The notes beneath the pieces were generated by a model. It was not told the origin of the DNA. It ran no database searches and was given only the letters and a program-made list of their open reading frames with translations. From the NCBI RefSeq assembly GCF_009707545.1, contig NZ_WLYK01000018.1, forward strand, positions 1-64,000: a stretch of 64,000 nt of DNA. The letters run 5' to 3'. The position numbers were made by a program, and so were the translations under genes. Within the stretch, counting starts at the first letter, position 1; every line of letters starts with the position of its first letter. Source of the DNA: Nakamurella alba (lineage in GTDB: Bacteria; Actinomycetota; Actinomycetes; Mycobacteriales; Nakamurellaceae). Below, piece after piece: positions 18,515-27,851 of this stretch.

Positions 18515-19483
18515 GTGAGCACCGCTGAGAAGGGCCGACCGTTCCTGCTGGACTGCGACACCGGCATCGACGACGCGATGGCGATCGGGGTGATGCTGGC
18601 CGATCCAGGAGTGGACACGGTGGCGATCACCACCACCTTCGGCAACGTGGACGTGCAGCAGGCGGCGCAGAACACGCTGGAGCTGCTGGCGCTGGCGGGC
18701 CGCCCGGACGTGCCGGTGGCGGCCGGTGCCACCCATCCGATCGGCCGCGAGTTCGACGGCGGCGCGCCACAGGTGCACGGCGGCAACGGGATCGGCGGGA
18801 TCAGCCTGCCGGCGGCCTCCCGGCCGCTAGAGCCCACCGCCGCCGCGGAGACGATCGTCCGGCTGGCCCGCGAGCACCAGGGTCGGCTGCACATCGTCGC
18901 CACCGGCCCGCTGTCCAACCTCGCCGCCGCGCTCGAACTGGACCCGGAGCTGCCCGGTCTGGTCGAGCACGTCACGGTGATGGGCGGGGCGGCCGCCGCG
19001 CCGGGCAACGTCAGCCCGGTCGCCGAGGCGAACATCTGGAACGACCCGATCGCCGCCGCCGCGGTGTTCGCCGCGGCCTGGCCGATGACGATGGTCGGCC
19101 TCGACGTCACCATGCGGCACCTGTTCACCGAGCCCGACCGGGAGGCACTGCTGGCCGCCCCCGGTGCGGTGCCGCGGGCCATCGGCGAGATGCTCGACGT
19201 CTACTTCGCCTTCTACGAGCCGATTCTCGGCTTCCGCGGGTCGGCGCTGCACGACCCGCTCGCGATGGCGATCGCCACCGGCGCGGTCACCATGGCGCTG
19301 GCACCGACGGTCCGGGTGGAGATCGACGCCACCGAGGGGCCCGGCCGCGGGCAGACCATCGTCGACCTGCGCGGGAAGTACAGCGGCTACCCGGAGCAGA
19401 GCGGGGCGCACTGCCGGGTGGCGCTGCAGATGGCCGATCCGTTCGCCCCGGTGCTGCGGGAGACGCTGCTGCGTCTGCCCTGA
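18515..19483 (+). CDS. Inosine-uridine-type nucleoside hydrolase
   Basis: 322 residues. LLDCDTGIDDAMAI is the calcium-binding DxDxxxDD-like motif of the family, TTTFGNV the next conserved loop, and SPVAEANIWNDPIAA the ribose-binding region. Cleaves the N-glycosidic bond of ribonucleosides for purine/pyrimidine salvage. TATCAT (18503-18508) ends 7 nt before the GTG, pointing to a leaderless message separate from the gene upstream. Confidence 0.93.
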   Translation: MSTAEKGRPFLLDCDTGIDDAMAIGVMLADPGVDTVAITTTFGNVDVQQAAQNTLELLALAGRPDVPVAAGATHPIGREFDGGAPQVHGGNGIGGISLPAASRPLEPTAAAETIVRLAREHQGRLHIVATGPLSNLAAALELDPELPGLVEHVTVMGGAAAAPGNVSPVAEANIWNDPIAAAAVFAAAWPMTMVGLDVTMRHLFTEPDREALLAAPGAVPRAIGEMLDVYFAFYEPILGFRGSALHDPLAMAIATGAVTMALAPTVRVEIDATEGPGRGQTIVDLRGKYSGYPEQSGAHCRVALQMADPFAPVLRETLLRLP

Positions 19484-19497
19484 CCGTCGGAAAGCTG

Positions 19498-20358
19498 TCA
19501 GACCCGCAGGTCGCCCATCACCAGCCGGTCCGCGAGGCGGTCCAGCAGGCCGGCGTCGCCCTGGTAGGGCGGCTCCTCCCGCGGCCACTGGATGATCAGG
19601 TCGGTGAAGCCGAGAGCCGCTGCGCGACCGGCGGTGTCGTGCACCTGCTCGACGCTGTCGAAGGTGTTGCCCGGCATGTTCTCCGCACACAGGTACCGCG
19701 GGACGGCCCGGTCGCCGACGGCCCGGTCGAACCGGCCGGCCAGCTCCTCGATCGTCGCCCACCAGCTCGCGTAGTCCTCCTCGCCGCGGCCGATGGTGGC
19801 CCAGCCGTCGTACTTCGCGGCGAGCCGGATGGACCGGGGACCGTTGCCGGCCAGGATCATCCGGATCCGCTCGCGCGAGCCGGCGGGGTTCATCCTGGCC
19901 TGCTCGGCGGTGTAGTACGTGCCCTGCCAGGTGGTCTCGCGCTGCCGCAGCAGCAGGTCGGTCAGCTCGGCGAACTCGGTCAGCCGGTCCACCCGCTCCT
20001 TCGGCCCCAGTGGCGGCTGTCCCATCACCACCGAGTCGAAATTGGTTCCGCTGGCGCCGATCCCGGCGTTGACCCGACCGCCGGACAGCTCGTCCAGGGA
20101 CATCAGGTCCTTGGCGAAGGTGACCGGGTGCCGGAAGTTCGGCGAGGCGACCCAGGTGCCGATGCCGATGCGCTCGGTCGCGGTCGCCGCGATGGCCAGC
20201 GTCACGATCGTGGAGTGCCAGTCCTGGTCCGCCAGCGTGCGCCAGGCCAGGTGGTCGTAGGTCCAGCCGTGGGCGAAACCCCTGTCGTCCAAGGACTTCC
20301 AGCGGCGGGAGGTCTCCCGGGCCGGGTACTGGGGCAGGATCACCACACCGATGCGCAT
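19498..20358 (-). CDS. LLM-class oxidoreductase, probably F420-dependent
   Basis: 286 residues of the luciferase-like TIM-barrel family. RIGVVILPQYPARE begins the barrel, TERIGIGTWVASPNFRHPVTFAKDLMSLDELSGGRVNAG-type blocks are intact (split here for reading), and AGNGPRSIRLAAKYDGW is the cofactor-side motif. F420 use is inferred from the actinobacterial subfamily. TAGGCT (20371-20366) lies 8 nt before the ATG. Convergent with the nucleoside hydrolase. Confidence 0.87.
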   Translation of the reverse strand: MRIGVVILPQYPARETSRRWKSLDDRGFAHGWTYDHLAWRTLADQDWHSTIVTLAIAATATERIGIGTWVASPNFRHPVTFAKDLMSLDELSGGRVNAGIGASGTNFDSVVMGQPPLGPKERVDRLTEFAELTDLLLRQRETTWQGTYYTAEQARMNPAGSRERIRMILAGNGPRSIRLAAKYDGWATIGRGEEDYASWWATIEELAGRFDRAVGDRAVPRYLCAENMPGNTFDSVEQVHDTAGRAAALGFTDLIIQWPREEPPYQGDAGLLDRLADRLVMGDLRV

Positions 20359-20386
20359 GGTGCCGAGCCTATCCGGGCGCCGGGGG

Positions 20387-21007
20387 TCAGAATCCCAGGG
20401 CCTGGCCCGCGACGTCCGGGACCGGGGTGGCCCACCGGCTCAGGTAGTTCTCGTTGCTGGTCAGCGACCGGGTCACCGCGCGGTCCAGGTAGAGCATGCC
20501 GTCCAGGTGGTCGACCTCGTGCGCGACGATCCGGGCCGGCCACCCGGTCAGTTCCTCGTCGACGGCCCGGCCCTGCTCGTCGGTGCACCGCAGCCGTACC
20601 GCCCGCGACCGGGCGACGACCGCCTGGTAGCCGGCGACGGACAGGCAGCCCTCGTAGAACGACACCAGTTCGTCGTCGACCGCCTCGTACGACGGGTCGA
20701 CCAGCACCCGGAACGGCACGGGCGTGCGCTCCCGGGCGAGCGCGATCGACGTCGGGACGGCCGCGGTGTCCTCGATCACGGCGATCCGCACACCCAGCCC
20801 GACCTGCGGGGCGGCCAGGCCGACACCCGGTGCCGCCAGCATGGTCTCGCGCATCGCGGCGATCAACGCCGCCAGCAGTCCGGGCTCCAGCGGATCCTCG
20901 GCGTACGGCCGGGCGGGCGTGCGCAGCACCGGGTCGCCGGCCTGCACGATCGGCAACGGCCGCGGACCGTCCAGCAGCCGCTCCACCCTCGTCGCCAGGC
21001 TCGCCAT
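20387..21007 (-). CDS. def: Peptide deformylase
   Basis: 206 residues. Motif 1 GVGLAAPQVG, motif 2 EGCLSVAGY (Cys metal ligand) and motif 3 HEVDHLDG (two His and catalytic Glu) are all present. Removes the N-formyl group from nascent proteins. ATG 21007 is supported by TAACCT (21020-21015) 8 nt upstream; longer forms overlap GH76 coding sequence in another frame. Confidence 0.95.
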   Translation of the reverse strand: MASLATRVERLLDGPRPLPIVQAGDPVLRTPARPYAEDPLEPGLLAALIAAMRETMLAAPGVGLAAPQVGLGVRIAVIEDTAAVPTSIALARERTPVPFRVLVDPSYEAVDDELVSFYEGCLSVAGYQAVVARSRAVRLRCTDEQGRAVDEELTGWPARIVAHEVDHLDGMLYLDRAVTRSLTSNENYLSRWATPVPDVAGQALGF

Positions 21008-21017
21008 GGGTCCCAGG

Positions 21018-21983
21018 TTAGCGGGCCAGGATGGCGGCCGCCTCGGCCAGCATCCAGTCCGAGAGGTGGACGGACAGATCGCGTTCCGGGTGCGTCGGGT
21101 CGGGGTCGACGGTCGCTGCCGTGGCGAGCACCAGCGCCCGGGCGAGGTCGGCGGTCTCCCGGGCGGCGGCACCGGCACCGGTCGGGTAACGGGCGGCGGC
21201 GGCCAGGTAACGGGCCAGGATGCCCCGGAACAGCCCGGCATCACCGGTGCCGTCGGCCGGCAGTACCCCGGTGGGAGCGAGTTCGGTGGCGATCGCCCGG
21301 ACCAGGCCGTGCACCCGCGCGGTGCGCAGCTCTCCGGTCGGCCCGGCCAGTGCGGCCCCGAGGGCGACACCCTGGCAGTAGGTGTAGATCTCGGCGGCGT
21401 TGACCACCCCGTGCCGCAGCCCGTCGGCGATCAGCCCGGACGGCAGCTGGAGCGAGTCGAACAGCCAGTCGGTCATCTCCCCGGCTCGGCGGCGCACCCC
21501 GGCCCGCGCCAGCAGCAGCGCGGCCGGCCCGTTGGCCGGGGCGTTGCGGTAGTCGTCGCCGATCCGCCAGGCGATCCCGCCGCCGTCGGCCTCCCAGCCC
21601 TGCACCAGCCGGGCGACGATCCGGCGGATCGCGGTGCGTCTGCCGGGGATCGGTACCGGGGAGCGCTGCAGTGCCAGCCCGAGCCAGGCGATGTCGTCGT
21701 GGTAGGCGTTCAGCGGGCCGTTGTTGCGCAGCAGGATCGTCCGGCCGACCCGGCGGATCCGGTCCGCCCGCGCCCGGTCCGGCGCCCGCAGGTAGGCATC
21801 GACCAGGCAGTCCAGCAGGTGCGCCTGCCACCAGAAGTGCCAGCGCAGGAACAGCCGCTCGCGGACGGTCGGCGGGTCGCCGACCACGCCGAGCGCGGTG
21901 CCGGGCAGCGCCCACAGCCGCCGCACCGAGCGGGACAGCACCGTCCGCTCGGCCTGTGCCGCCAGGGCGGCGAAACCGCTCAC
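21018..21983 (-). CDS. Glycoside hydrolase family 76-like protein (alpha-1,6-mannanase type)
   Basis: 321 residues. YHDDIAWLGLAL matches the paired catalytic Asp of GH76, and NAAEIYTYCQGVALGAALA is the other family signature. No signal peptide, which is usual for the intracellular actinobacterial members. Acts on alpha-1,6-mannosides; a role in mannan or lipoarabinomannan turnover is possible. GTG overlaps the SURF1 stop (GTGA), so it follows SURF1 in one transcript. Confidence 0.85.
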   Translation of the reverse strand: MSGFAALAAQAERTVLSRSVRRLWALPGTALGVVGDPPTVRERLFLRWHFWWQAHLLDCLVDAYLRAPDRARADRIRRVGRTILLRNNGPLNAYHDDIAWLGLALQRSPVPIPGRRTAIRRIVARLVQGWEADGGGIAWRIGDDYRNAPANGPAALLLARAGVRRRAGEMTDWLFDSLQLPSGLIADGLRHGVVNAAEIYTYCQGVALGAALAGPTGELRTARVHGLVRAIATELAPTGVLPADGTGDAGLFRGILARYLAAAARYPTGAGAAARETADLARALVLATAATVDPDPTHPERDLSVHLSDWMLAEAAAILAR

Positions 21984-22873
21984 TCCTGGTCGTACAGCTG
22001 GGACCGGTCGAACTTCGCCCGGGTCGCCGGGGCCCGGTCGATGAGGGGCGCGCTGTCCTCCTCCTGGTCGTCGCCGCGGGGGTCGGTGCCCTCGCGGACG
22101 ACGAAGTAACCGATGGCCAGGATCGCGATGATGCCGAAGGCGATCCACTGCAGGGCATAGGACAGGAACGGTCCGGAATCGCGCTGCGGCACCGGGATCT
22201 CGGCGATCACCGCGGGGCTGTCCGCGGTCAGCTGGACGAATCCACGCAGCGCCCCGTCCTGGCCGGCGAGCAGCACGGTGGAGTCGATGCCGTAGACGAG
22301 GGTGTGCCCGTTCTCCTGCACGGCCGGCCGCGGCACCGGGTAGGGCTGGTCGGGCTGCACGCGGCCGGTGATCGTCACGGTGCCGGTCGGCAGTGCCGGC
22401 GCCGGCGTGCCGGCCCGGACCTGGTCGTCGGGCATGTAGCCGCGGTCGACCAGCAGCACGCCCCCGTCGGCCAGCCGGAACGGCACCAGCACCTCGGAGG
22501 CCGGGTTGCCTGCCGCGTCCTGGCGGAGTCGGACGAACACCTGGCCCTCGGGCTCGAACACGCCGGTGGCGGAGACCTGCCGCCACTGCACCGCCCCGGT
22601 CGGCTCGGCGCCGGTGGAGAGCAGGTCGGCGACCGGCACCGGTGCGGCGGTGGTGGCGGCGAGGATCGCCGCGTTCTGCGCCTCCCGCTCGCTGTGCCGG
22701 TCGAACTGCCAGGGGGCGAGCACCACGAAGCAGGCCAGCCCGAAGACGATCGCGCCGATCACCGCGGCGATCCAGCCGGGCCGGAGCAGGAAGGCCCAGC
22801 GGCGCGGGGCGCGGGCCGGCGGTCCCGCCGGAGCGGGGGTGTCGGCGGGGTGGGTCGGCGGAGCGGTGCTCAT
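21980..22873 (-). CDS. SURF1-family cytochrome oxidase assembly protein
   Basis: 297 residues. A first membrane helix (about 30-50) in LRPGWIAAVIGAIVFGLACF, the conserved APWQFDRHSERE, an extracytoplasmic domain with VLVPFRLADGGVLLVDRGYMP, and a second helix near 240-260 (LSYALQWIAFGIIAILAIGYF). SURF1 proteins assist haem insertion into aa3 oxidase, matching the cta genes 25 kb away. ATG overlaps the phosphatase stop. Confidence 0.93.
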   Translation of the reverse strand: MSTAPPTHPADTPAPAGPPARAPRRWAFLLRPGWIAAVIGAIVFGLACFVVLAPWQFDRHSEREAQNAAILAATTAAPVPVADLLSTGAEPTGAVQWRQVSATGVFEPEGQVFVRLRQDAAGNPASEVLVPFRLADGGVLLVDRGYMPDDQVRAGTPAPALPTGTVTITGRVQPDQPYPVPRPAVQENGHTLVYGIDSTVLLAGQDGALRGFVQLTADSPAVIAEIPVPQRDSGPFLSYALQWIAFGIIAILAIGYFVVREGTDPRGDDQEEDSAPLIDRAPATRAKFDRSQLYDQE

Positions 22874-23403
22874 CGGCCGGCCATCCGCCGGATCTCCGCG
22901 ACCAGGCCGGGCAGTGCGGCGGCGGTCATCGCCACCACGTCGTCGAATCCGCTGTCCGGGCCGTAGTACGGGTCCGGCACCTCCAGATCGTCCGCCGCCG
23001 GGTCGAACTCGCGGAACAGCCGGATCGGGGTGGCGTCGCCGACCAGCGCCCGGAGTGCCCGCACGTGACCGCGGTCGGCGGCCAGCAGCAGGTCCGCGGC
23101 GCGGGCCTCGTCGATGGTGATCTCGTGGGCCACGTGCGGTGCAGCGGTGATGCCGGCCCGGTCCAGCGCGGCGGCGGACCGCTCGTTCATGTCGTCGCCG
23201 GCGTGCCAGTTGCCGGTGCCCGCCGAGGTCACCTGCACGACGTCCGGTCCGAGCCCGGCATCGCCCAGTGCGGTGCGCAGCATCTGCTCGCCGACGGGGG
23301 ACCGGCAGATGTTGCCGGAGCACACCACGATCACCCGCAGCGGATCCCGGGCCCGGTGCGCGGGCCACCGGTCGGCGGGCAGGACTCGGACGGGACCACT
23401 CAC
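22870..23403 (-). CDS. ptpA: Low-molecular-weight protein-tyrosine phosphatase, PtpA-like
   Basis: 177 residues. VVCSGNICRSPVGEQML is the C(X)5R P-loop and EVPDPYYGPDSGFDDV the general-acid Asp loop (DPYYG). M. tuberculosis ptpA also sits next to a SURF1 gene, which supports the name. GTG 23403 has GACAAT (23415-23410) 7 nt upstream; an upstream ATG at 23451 would overlap the divergent Nif3 start and is less likely. Confidence 0.9.
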   Translation of the reverse strand: MSGPVRVLPADRWPAHRARDPLRVIVVCSGNICRSPVGEQMLRTALGDAGLGPDVVQVTSAGTGNWHAGDDMNERSAAALDRAGITAAPHVAHEITIDEARAADLLLAADRGHVRALRALVGDATPIRLFREFDPAADDLEVPDPYYGPDSGFDDVVAMTAAALPGLVAEIRRMAGR

Positions 23404-23440
23404 CCGGCCATTGTCCCCCAGGATGGAAGACTGCCCGGTC

Positions 23441-24571
23441 ATGACCGTCACCGTGGGCGACCTCCGGACGATCCTGGACCGCGCCTACCCACCGGCGCTG
23501 GCCGCCGGCTGGGACACCGGGATCGGGCTGACCGGTGGCGACCCGGCCGCGCCGGTGCGGCACGTGCTGCTGGCGGTGGACGTCGATCCGGCCACCGTCG
23601 AGGAGGCGGTGCAGGTCGGTGCGCAGTTGCTGCTCACCCACCACCCGCTGCTGTTCCGCCCGGTGCAGTCGGTGGCGGCGGACACCGCCAAGGGCGCGCT
23701 GCTGCACCGGATGATCACCGCCGGGGTGGCCCACCTCGCGGCGCACACCAACGCCGACAAGGCGGTCGGCGGGGTGAACGACGCGCTGGCGGCGGCCCTG
23801 GGCGTGTCCGGGGCCCGGCCGCTGGAGCCGGACCCGGTGCCGGGGACCGACAAGATCGTGGTGTTCGTCCCGGTGGCCGGCGCACAGGACATGGTGGCGG
23901 CGCTCGCCGCGGCCGGTGCGGGCACCATCGGCGACTACGCCGAGGCCGCGTTCGTCTCGGCCGGGACCGGGCAGTTCCTCCCGCTGGACGGTGCCCGGCC
24001 GGCGATCGGCGCCGTCGGCCGGCGGGAGTACGTCGAGGAGTCGCGGGTGGAGATGATCCTGCCGCGCACTGCCCGGGCCGCCGTGGTCGCCGCCCTGCGC
24101 GCCGCGCACCCCTACGAGGAACCCGCCTTCGACCTGGTCGAGCTCGTGCCGGACCGACCGGCACGGACCGGTTCCGGGCGGGTCGGTGTGCTCGCGGAAC
24201 CGTTGCCACTGGCCGACTTCGCCGACCGGGTGGCCGCCGCGCTGCCGGCCACCGCGGGCGGCGTGCGGTTCGCCGGGGACCCGGCCCGCACCGTGCGGAC
24301 CGTCGCGGTGTGTGGCGGCGCGGGCCAGGACCTGATGGATGCGGCCGCCTCGGCCGGGGCCGACGTGTTCGTCACCTCGGACACCTCGCACCACCGCGTC
24401 GCCGAGTTCGTGGCCCTGCCCGGGGCACCGGCGGTGATCGACGTGGCCCACTGGTCCGGCGAGTGGCCGTGGTTGCAGCGGGCCGCCGCCGTGATCGACG
24501 AGGCCACGGGCGGTACGGTCGGGACCACCGTGTCGACGCTGCGGACCGACCCCTGGGTCGGGCACGCGTAG
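23441..24571 (+). CDS. Nif3-like dinuclear metal-centre protein
   Basis: 376 residues, the long YqfO form with an inserted central domain. LLTHHPLLFRP and AHTNADKAVGGVND carry metal-binding His/Asp residues, and HHRVAEFVALPGAPAVIDVAHWSGEWP the C-terminal set. The usual WDNVGLQVGD is GWDTGIGLTGGDP here. Related to GTP cyclohydrolase I type 2 folds; the reaction is not established. Followed by the zinc-ribbon gene and phosphatase, as in mycobacteria. Confidence 0.92.
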   Translation: MTVTVGDLRTILDRAYPPALAAGWDTGIGLTGGDPAAPVRHVLLAVDVDPATVEEAVQVGAQLLLTHHPLLFRPVQSVAADTAKGALLHRMITAGVAHLAAHTNADKAVGGVNDALAAALGVSGARPLEPDPVPGTDKIVVFVPVAGAQDMVAALAAAGAGTIGDYAEAAFVSAGTGQFLPLDGARPAIGAVGRREYVEESRVEMILPRTARAAVVAALRAAHPYEEPAFDLVELVPDRPARTGSGRVGVLAEPLPLADFADRVAAALPATAGGVRFAGDPARTVRTVAVCGGAGQDLMDAAASAGADVFVTSDTSHHRVAEFVALPGAPAVIDVAHWSGEWPWLQRAAAVIDEATGGTVGTTVSTLRTDPWVGHA

Positions 24572-24606
24572 CCGGCAGCAGCAGTTCCGACGAAAGGACC
24601 ACCGGC

Positions 24607-25332
24607 GTGCCGAAGGCCGATCCGTTCACCCAGCGGCGCCTGCTGGACCTGGCCGCCGTCGACCGGTCGGTGGGCACCGCCCGGCACCGTCGGACGACCC
24701 TGCCGGAACTGGCCGAGATCGCTGCCGGCGAGCAGGCTCTCGCCGGTCTGCGGAACGCGGTGATCACCGCCGAGACGGAGGTCGGGGATCTCGACCGGGA
24801 CGGCCGGAAGCTGGACGCGGAGATCGAGACCGTACGCGCCCGCGCCGACCGCGACGCCGCCCGGCTGTCCTCGGGGGCCGGCTCGCCCAAGGAACTGGAG
24901 AACCTGCAGCACGAGATCACCTCGCTGGCCCGGCGGCAGGGCGTGCTGGAGGACGACGCGCTGGAGCTGATGGAACGGCGGGAGACGGCCGACGAGGTGC
25001 TCGCCGGCGCCACCCGCGAGTTCGACGCGGCCACCGCCTCGCTGGACGCCGCCCGGGCCCGCCGCGACGCGGTCTTCGCCGAGGTCGACGCCGAGCTGGA
25101 GACGTTGGCCGCCCAGCGGTCGGAGGTCGCCGCGCCGCTGCCCGCGGACGTGCTCGCCCTGTACGAGAAGGTGCACGCGACCGGCCGGACCGCCGCCGCC
25201 GAACTCACCGGCGACACCTGTGGCGCCTGCAAACTGGGGCTGGACCGGGTCGAGGTCGGCCGGCTGCGGTCCGCCCCGGCCGACGAGGTGGCCCGGTGCC
25301 CGGAGTGCGGCGCGATCCTGATCCGCGCGTGA
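24607..25332 (+). CDS. Coiled-coil protein with C4 zinc ribbon
   Basis: 241 residues. A long antiparallel coiled coil (about 30-185) ends in a zinc ribbon with CGACKLGL and CPECGAILIRA. Equivalent to Rv2229c-type proteins; similar proteins are proposed to bind RNA or DNA. GTG start behind a GAAAGGA site. The stop overlaps the next GTG (GTGA). Confidence 0.92.
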   Translation: MPKADPFTQRRLLDLAAVDRSVGTARHRRTTLPELAEIAAGEQALAGLRNAVITAETEVGDLDRDGRKLDAEIETVRARADRDAARLSSGAGSPKELENLQHEITSLARRQGVLEDDALELMERRETADEVLAGATREFDAATASLDAARARRDAVFAEVDAELETLAAQRSEVAAPLPADVLALYEKVHATGRTAAAELTGDTCGACKLGLDRVEVGRLRSAPADEVARCPECGAILIRA

Positions 25333-25964
25333 CCGCGCCCGTGCCGGAGACCACCGTCCTGCTGGTGCGGCACGGGCAGACCACCTGGAGCGCGGAGCGC
25401 CGGTACGCCGGCCGCGAGGACCCGCCGCTGACCGGACTCGGTGAGCAGGAGGCGATCTCGCTCGCCGAACGGGTCAGCGGACTGCGTCCGGACGTCGTCT
25501 ACAGCTCGCCGCTGCGGCGCTGCCGGGACACCGCGGCCCGGATCGCCGGCCGGGACAACGGGGTGCTGGTCGAGCCGGATCTCACCGACGCCGACCTCGG
25601 CGCGTGGACCGGCCTGGGCCGGCGGCAGATCCAGGCCGGGGACCCGGCGGCCTTCGCCCGGTGGAGTTCCAGCAGCGCCGGGGCGCCGCCCGGCGGCGAG
25701 TCCTACGACCAGGTGCTGGACCGGGCCGTGCCGGTGCTGCGCCGGGTGCTCGCCGCGCACCCGGGCGGGACGGCGGCGCTGGTCACCCACTCCGCCGTGG
25801 TGAAGATGCTGCTGACCTGGGCGCTCGGTGTGCCGGCCGCGGTCGGGTTCCGGCTCAAGGTCGACACCGCCTCGCTGTCGGCGCTGACCGGCCCGGCCGA
25901 CGCGGAGGCCGGCACCTGCACGGTGTGGGCGGTCAACGAGACGGGACACCTGCCGGGCGGCTGA
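25329..25964 (+). CDS. Histidine phosphatase (phosphoglycerate mutase-like, CobC type)
   Basis: 211 residues. LLVRHGQTTW carries the phospho-accepting His; SSPLRRCRDTA and LVTHSAVVK supply the second Arg and His. In mycobacteria the equivalent protein is fused to an N-terminal RNase HI domain; here only the phosphatase half is present and the GTG overlap with the zinc-ribbon gene leaves no room for it. Substrate is unknown; alpha-ribazole phosphate is one possibility. Confidence 0.9.
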   Translation: MTAPVPETTVLLVRHGQTTWSAERRYAGREDPPLTGLGEQEAISLAERVSGLRPDVVYSSPLRRCRDTAARIAGRDNGVLVEPDLTDADLGAWTGLGRRQIQAGDPAAFARWSSSSAGAPPGGESYDQVLDRAVPVLRRVLAAHPGGTAALVTHSAVVKMLLTWALGVPAAVGFRLKVDTASLSALTGPADAEAGTCTVWAVNETGHLPGG

Positions 25965-25974
25965 TTCCCGGAGG

Positions 25975-27240
25975 CTACAGCAGTGACATCGCGGCCCACA
26001 GGGCGAGTGTCGCGGCGAGCAGGGTCACCGGCACGGTGAGCAGGCCGAGCCGGGTGAACCGGCCCAGTGACGGCGGCCGGTCGTGCCGGGCCAGCGCGCG
26101 GCGCCAGAGCAGGGTGGCCAGCGACCCGGTGTAGGTGAGGTTCGGTCCCAGGTTCACCCCGATCAGCACCGCCAGTACCAGGGCCGGCGGGGGAGCGTCG
26201 CCGAGCCCGGCCAGCAGCACCAGGGTGGCCGGCAGGTTGTTGACGACATTGGCCAGCAGCGCGGCGATCCCGGCCATCAGCAGCAGCGCCGGCAGCGACG
26301 TCCCGGACGGCAGGATCGTGTCCAGGGCGGTCTGCAGTCCGTGGCCGGTGGCCGCGTCGACCACCACGCCCAGGGCGGCGACGAAGAGCAGGAACGGCAG
26401 GTTCAGCTCGCGGATCACGGTGAGCGGTTCGACCTTCCGGGTCACCAGCGCCCGCACCGCCATCACCACCGCGCCGGCGGCGGCCACCCACACCGGCGCG
26501 ATGCCGAGCGGTTCGCCGGCCACGAAACCCGCCAGGATCGCGGCGAGCAGCACCAGCCCGGTGCGGGGGACCGGGACCGGCTGCGGTGCCGGTGGTGCCG
26601 GAGCTGCAGGTGTCACGGCCGGACGCAGGTCACGGCGGAAGAACCAGCGGAACACCAGGTACTCGGCCGCGACCGCCACCACCCAGGGCCCGGCCATCGC
26701 GGCGGTGAAGCCGACGAAGCCGAGCCCGGAGGCCGAGAACGCCAGCAGGTTGGTCAGATTCGAGACCGGTAGCAGCAGCGAGGCGGAGTTCGACAGGTGT
26801 GCGGTGGCGTAGAGCGCCGGTGCCGCCGGCACCCGGACCAGCCGGACGGTGGCCAGCACCGCCGGGGTCAGCAGCACCACGGTGGCGTCCAGGCTGAGCA
26901 CCGCGGTGGTGAGCGAGGCGATCACGAAAACCAGGCCGAGCAGCCGCACCGGCGATCCGCGGCTGCCGGTCGCCATCACCGCGCCGAGCCAGCGGAACAC
27001 CCCGTCGACCTCGGCCAGGTGGGCGATCACCAGCACCGCGCCGAGGAACCCGATGGTCGGCAGCAGGCCCCGGACCGTCGAGCCGGCGACCTCCGGCGGC
27101 ACCAGTCCCAGCAGCAGCGCCAGCCCGGCCGCCGGGACGGCGGCGACCGCCTCGGGCAGCCCGCGCGGCCGCACGACCGCGAATGCGAGGACCGCGATCA
27201 GCAACGCGACCCCGAGGACGGTCGCCGGGGTGCTCGTCAT
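25975..27240 (-). CDS. ArsB/NhaD-type anion or ion transporter
   Basis: 421 residues with about eleven to twelve membrane segments. LTTAVLSLDATVVLLTP and NSASLLLPVSNLTNLL are the two ArsB-family re-entrant motifs, mirrored in the second half by NVVNNLPATLVLLAG. Family members export arsenite or exchange ions. No ArsR, ArsC or ATPase gene is adjacent, so arsenite is unproven. The start ATG has TACGCT about 20 nt upstream. Confidence 0.87.
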   Translation of the reverse strand: MTSTPATVLGVALLIAVLAFAVVRPRGLPEAVAAVPAAGLALLLGLVPPEVAGSTVRGLLPTIGFLGAVLVIAHLAEVDGVFRWLGAVMATGSRGSPVRLLGLVFVIASLTTAVLSLDATVVLLTPAVLATVRLVRVPAAPALYATAHLSNSASLLLPVSNLTNLLAFSASGLGFVGFTAAMAGPWVVAVAAEYLVFRWFFRRDLRPAVTPAAPAPPAPQPVPVPRTGLVLLAAILAGFVAGEPLGIAPVWVAAAGAVVMAVRALVTRKVEPLTVIRELNLPFLLFVAALGVVVDAATGHGLQTALDTILPSGTSLPALLLMAGIAALLANVVNNLPATLVLLAGLGDAPPPALVLAVLIGVNLGPNLTYTGSLATLLWRRALARHDRPPSLGRFTRLGLLTVPVTLLAATLALWAAMSLL

Positions 27241-27276
27241 GTGCGGTCCACGCGCGGGAGCGTAGCCGCGGCGGCG

Positions 27277-27771
27277 TCACCCGGCGAGCGGCTCCGCGGG
27301 CCGGGTGCCGACGACCATCCCGTCGGCGTCGACCACGGTCACCCGGCAGCGGGCGCGGCGCAGGCAGGTGCCGATCACCTGGCCGTACTCGAGGTCACCG
27401 GTCCGGATGCTGCCGGCCGCACCGAGCACGATCTCCCGTGCGGAGAAAGAACTCTCGAGCAGGATCCCGGTCGGGTGGCCGACGCTGCAGACCGCACGCA
27501 CCTCCGGTGCGGAGCCCGGGGCGAGCCCGAGATCGGCACGTAGCCGGCGGATCTCGTCGTCGAGCCGGGCGGCGACGATCCGGTGCAGCTGCGTCGGGGT
27601 GCGACCGATGGCGTCGGCGTGCCGGGCGGGCGGGCGGCACAGCACCGCCACCACCGTCGTGCCGGTCGGGATCGCCCGGCGGACCGCGTGGCGCAGGGCC
27701 ATCAGCGAGGAACCGGCAGCGGCGCCCTGCAGCCGCACCCCGACCACGATCGACTTCTCCGTCTCGATCAT
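27277..27771 (-). CDS. Universal stress protein-like protein
   Basis: 164 residues. IVVGVRLQGAAAGSSLMALRHAVRRA begins a USP fold, and the C-terminal half keeps the alpha/beta pattern (SAREIVLGAAGSIRTGDLEYGQV). A clear ATP-binding GxxGxxxG(S/T) loop is not seen, so nucleotide binding is uncertain. ATG 27771 follows GAGGA at normal spacing. A DosR-like inverted repeat lies 81 bp upstream. Confidence 0.75.
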   Translation of the reverse strand: MIETEKSIVVGVRLQGAAAGSSLMALRHAVRRAIPTGTTVVAVLCRPPARHADAIGRTPTQLHRIVAARLDDEIRRLRADLGLAPGSAPEVRAVCSVGHPTGILLESSFSAREIVLGAAGSIRTGDLEYGQVIGTCLRRARCRVTVVDADGMVVGTRPAEPLAG

Positions 27772-27851
27772 CGGCGTGTTCCTCGTCCGTCGGGGCGGCC
27801 GCTGCGGTGCGGCCTGGTTCCGACGGTAGTCGCGCAGCGTCCGGTCGCCCA

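Noticed and set aside
25975-27240. Arsenic resistance operon
   Set aside because: Only the transporter-like gene is present; arsR, arsC and arsA are absent around it.
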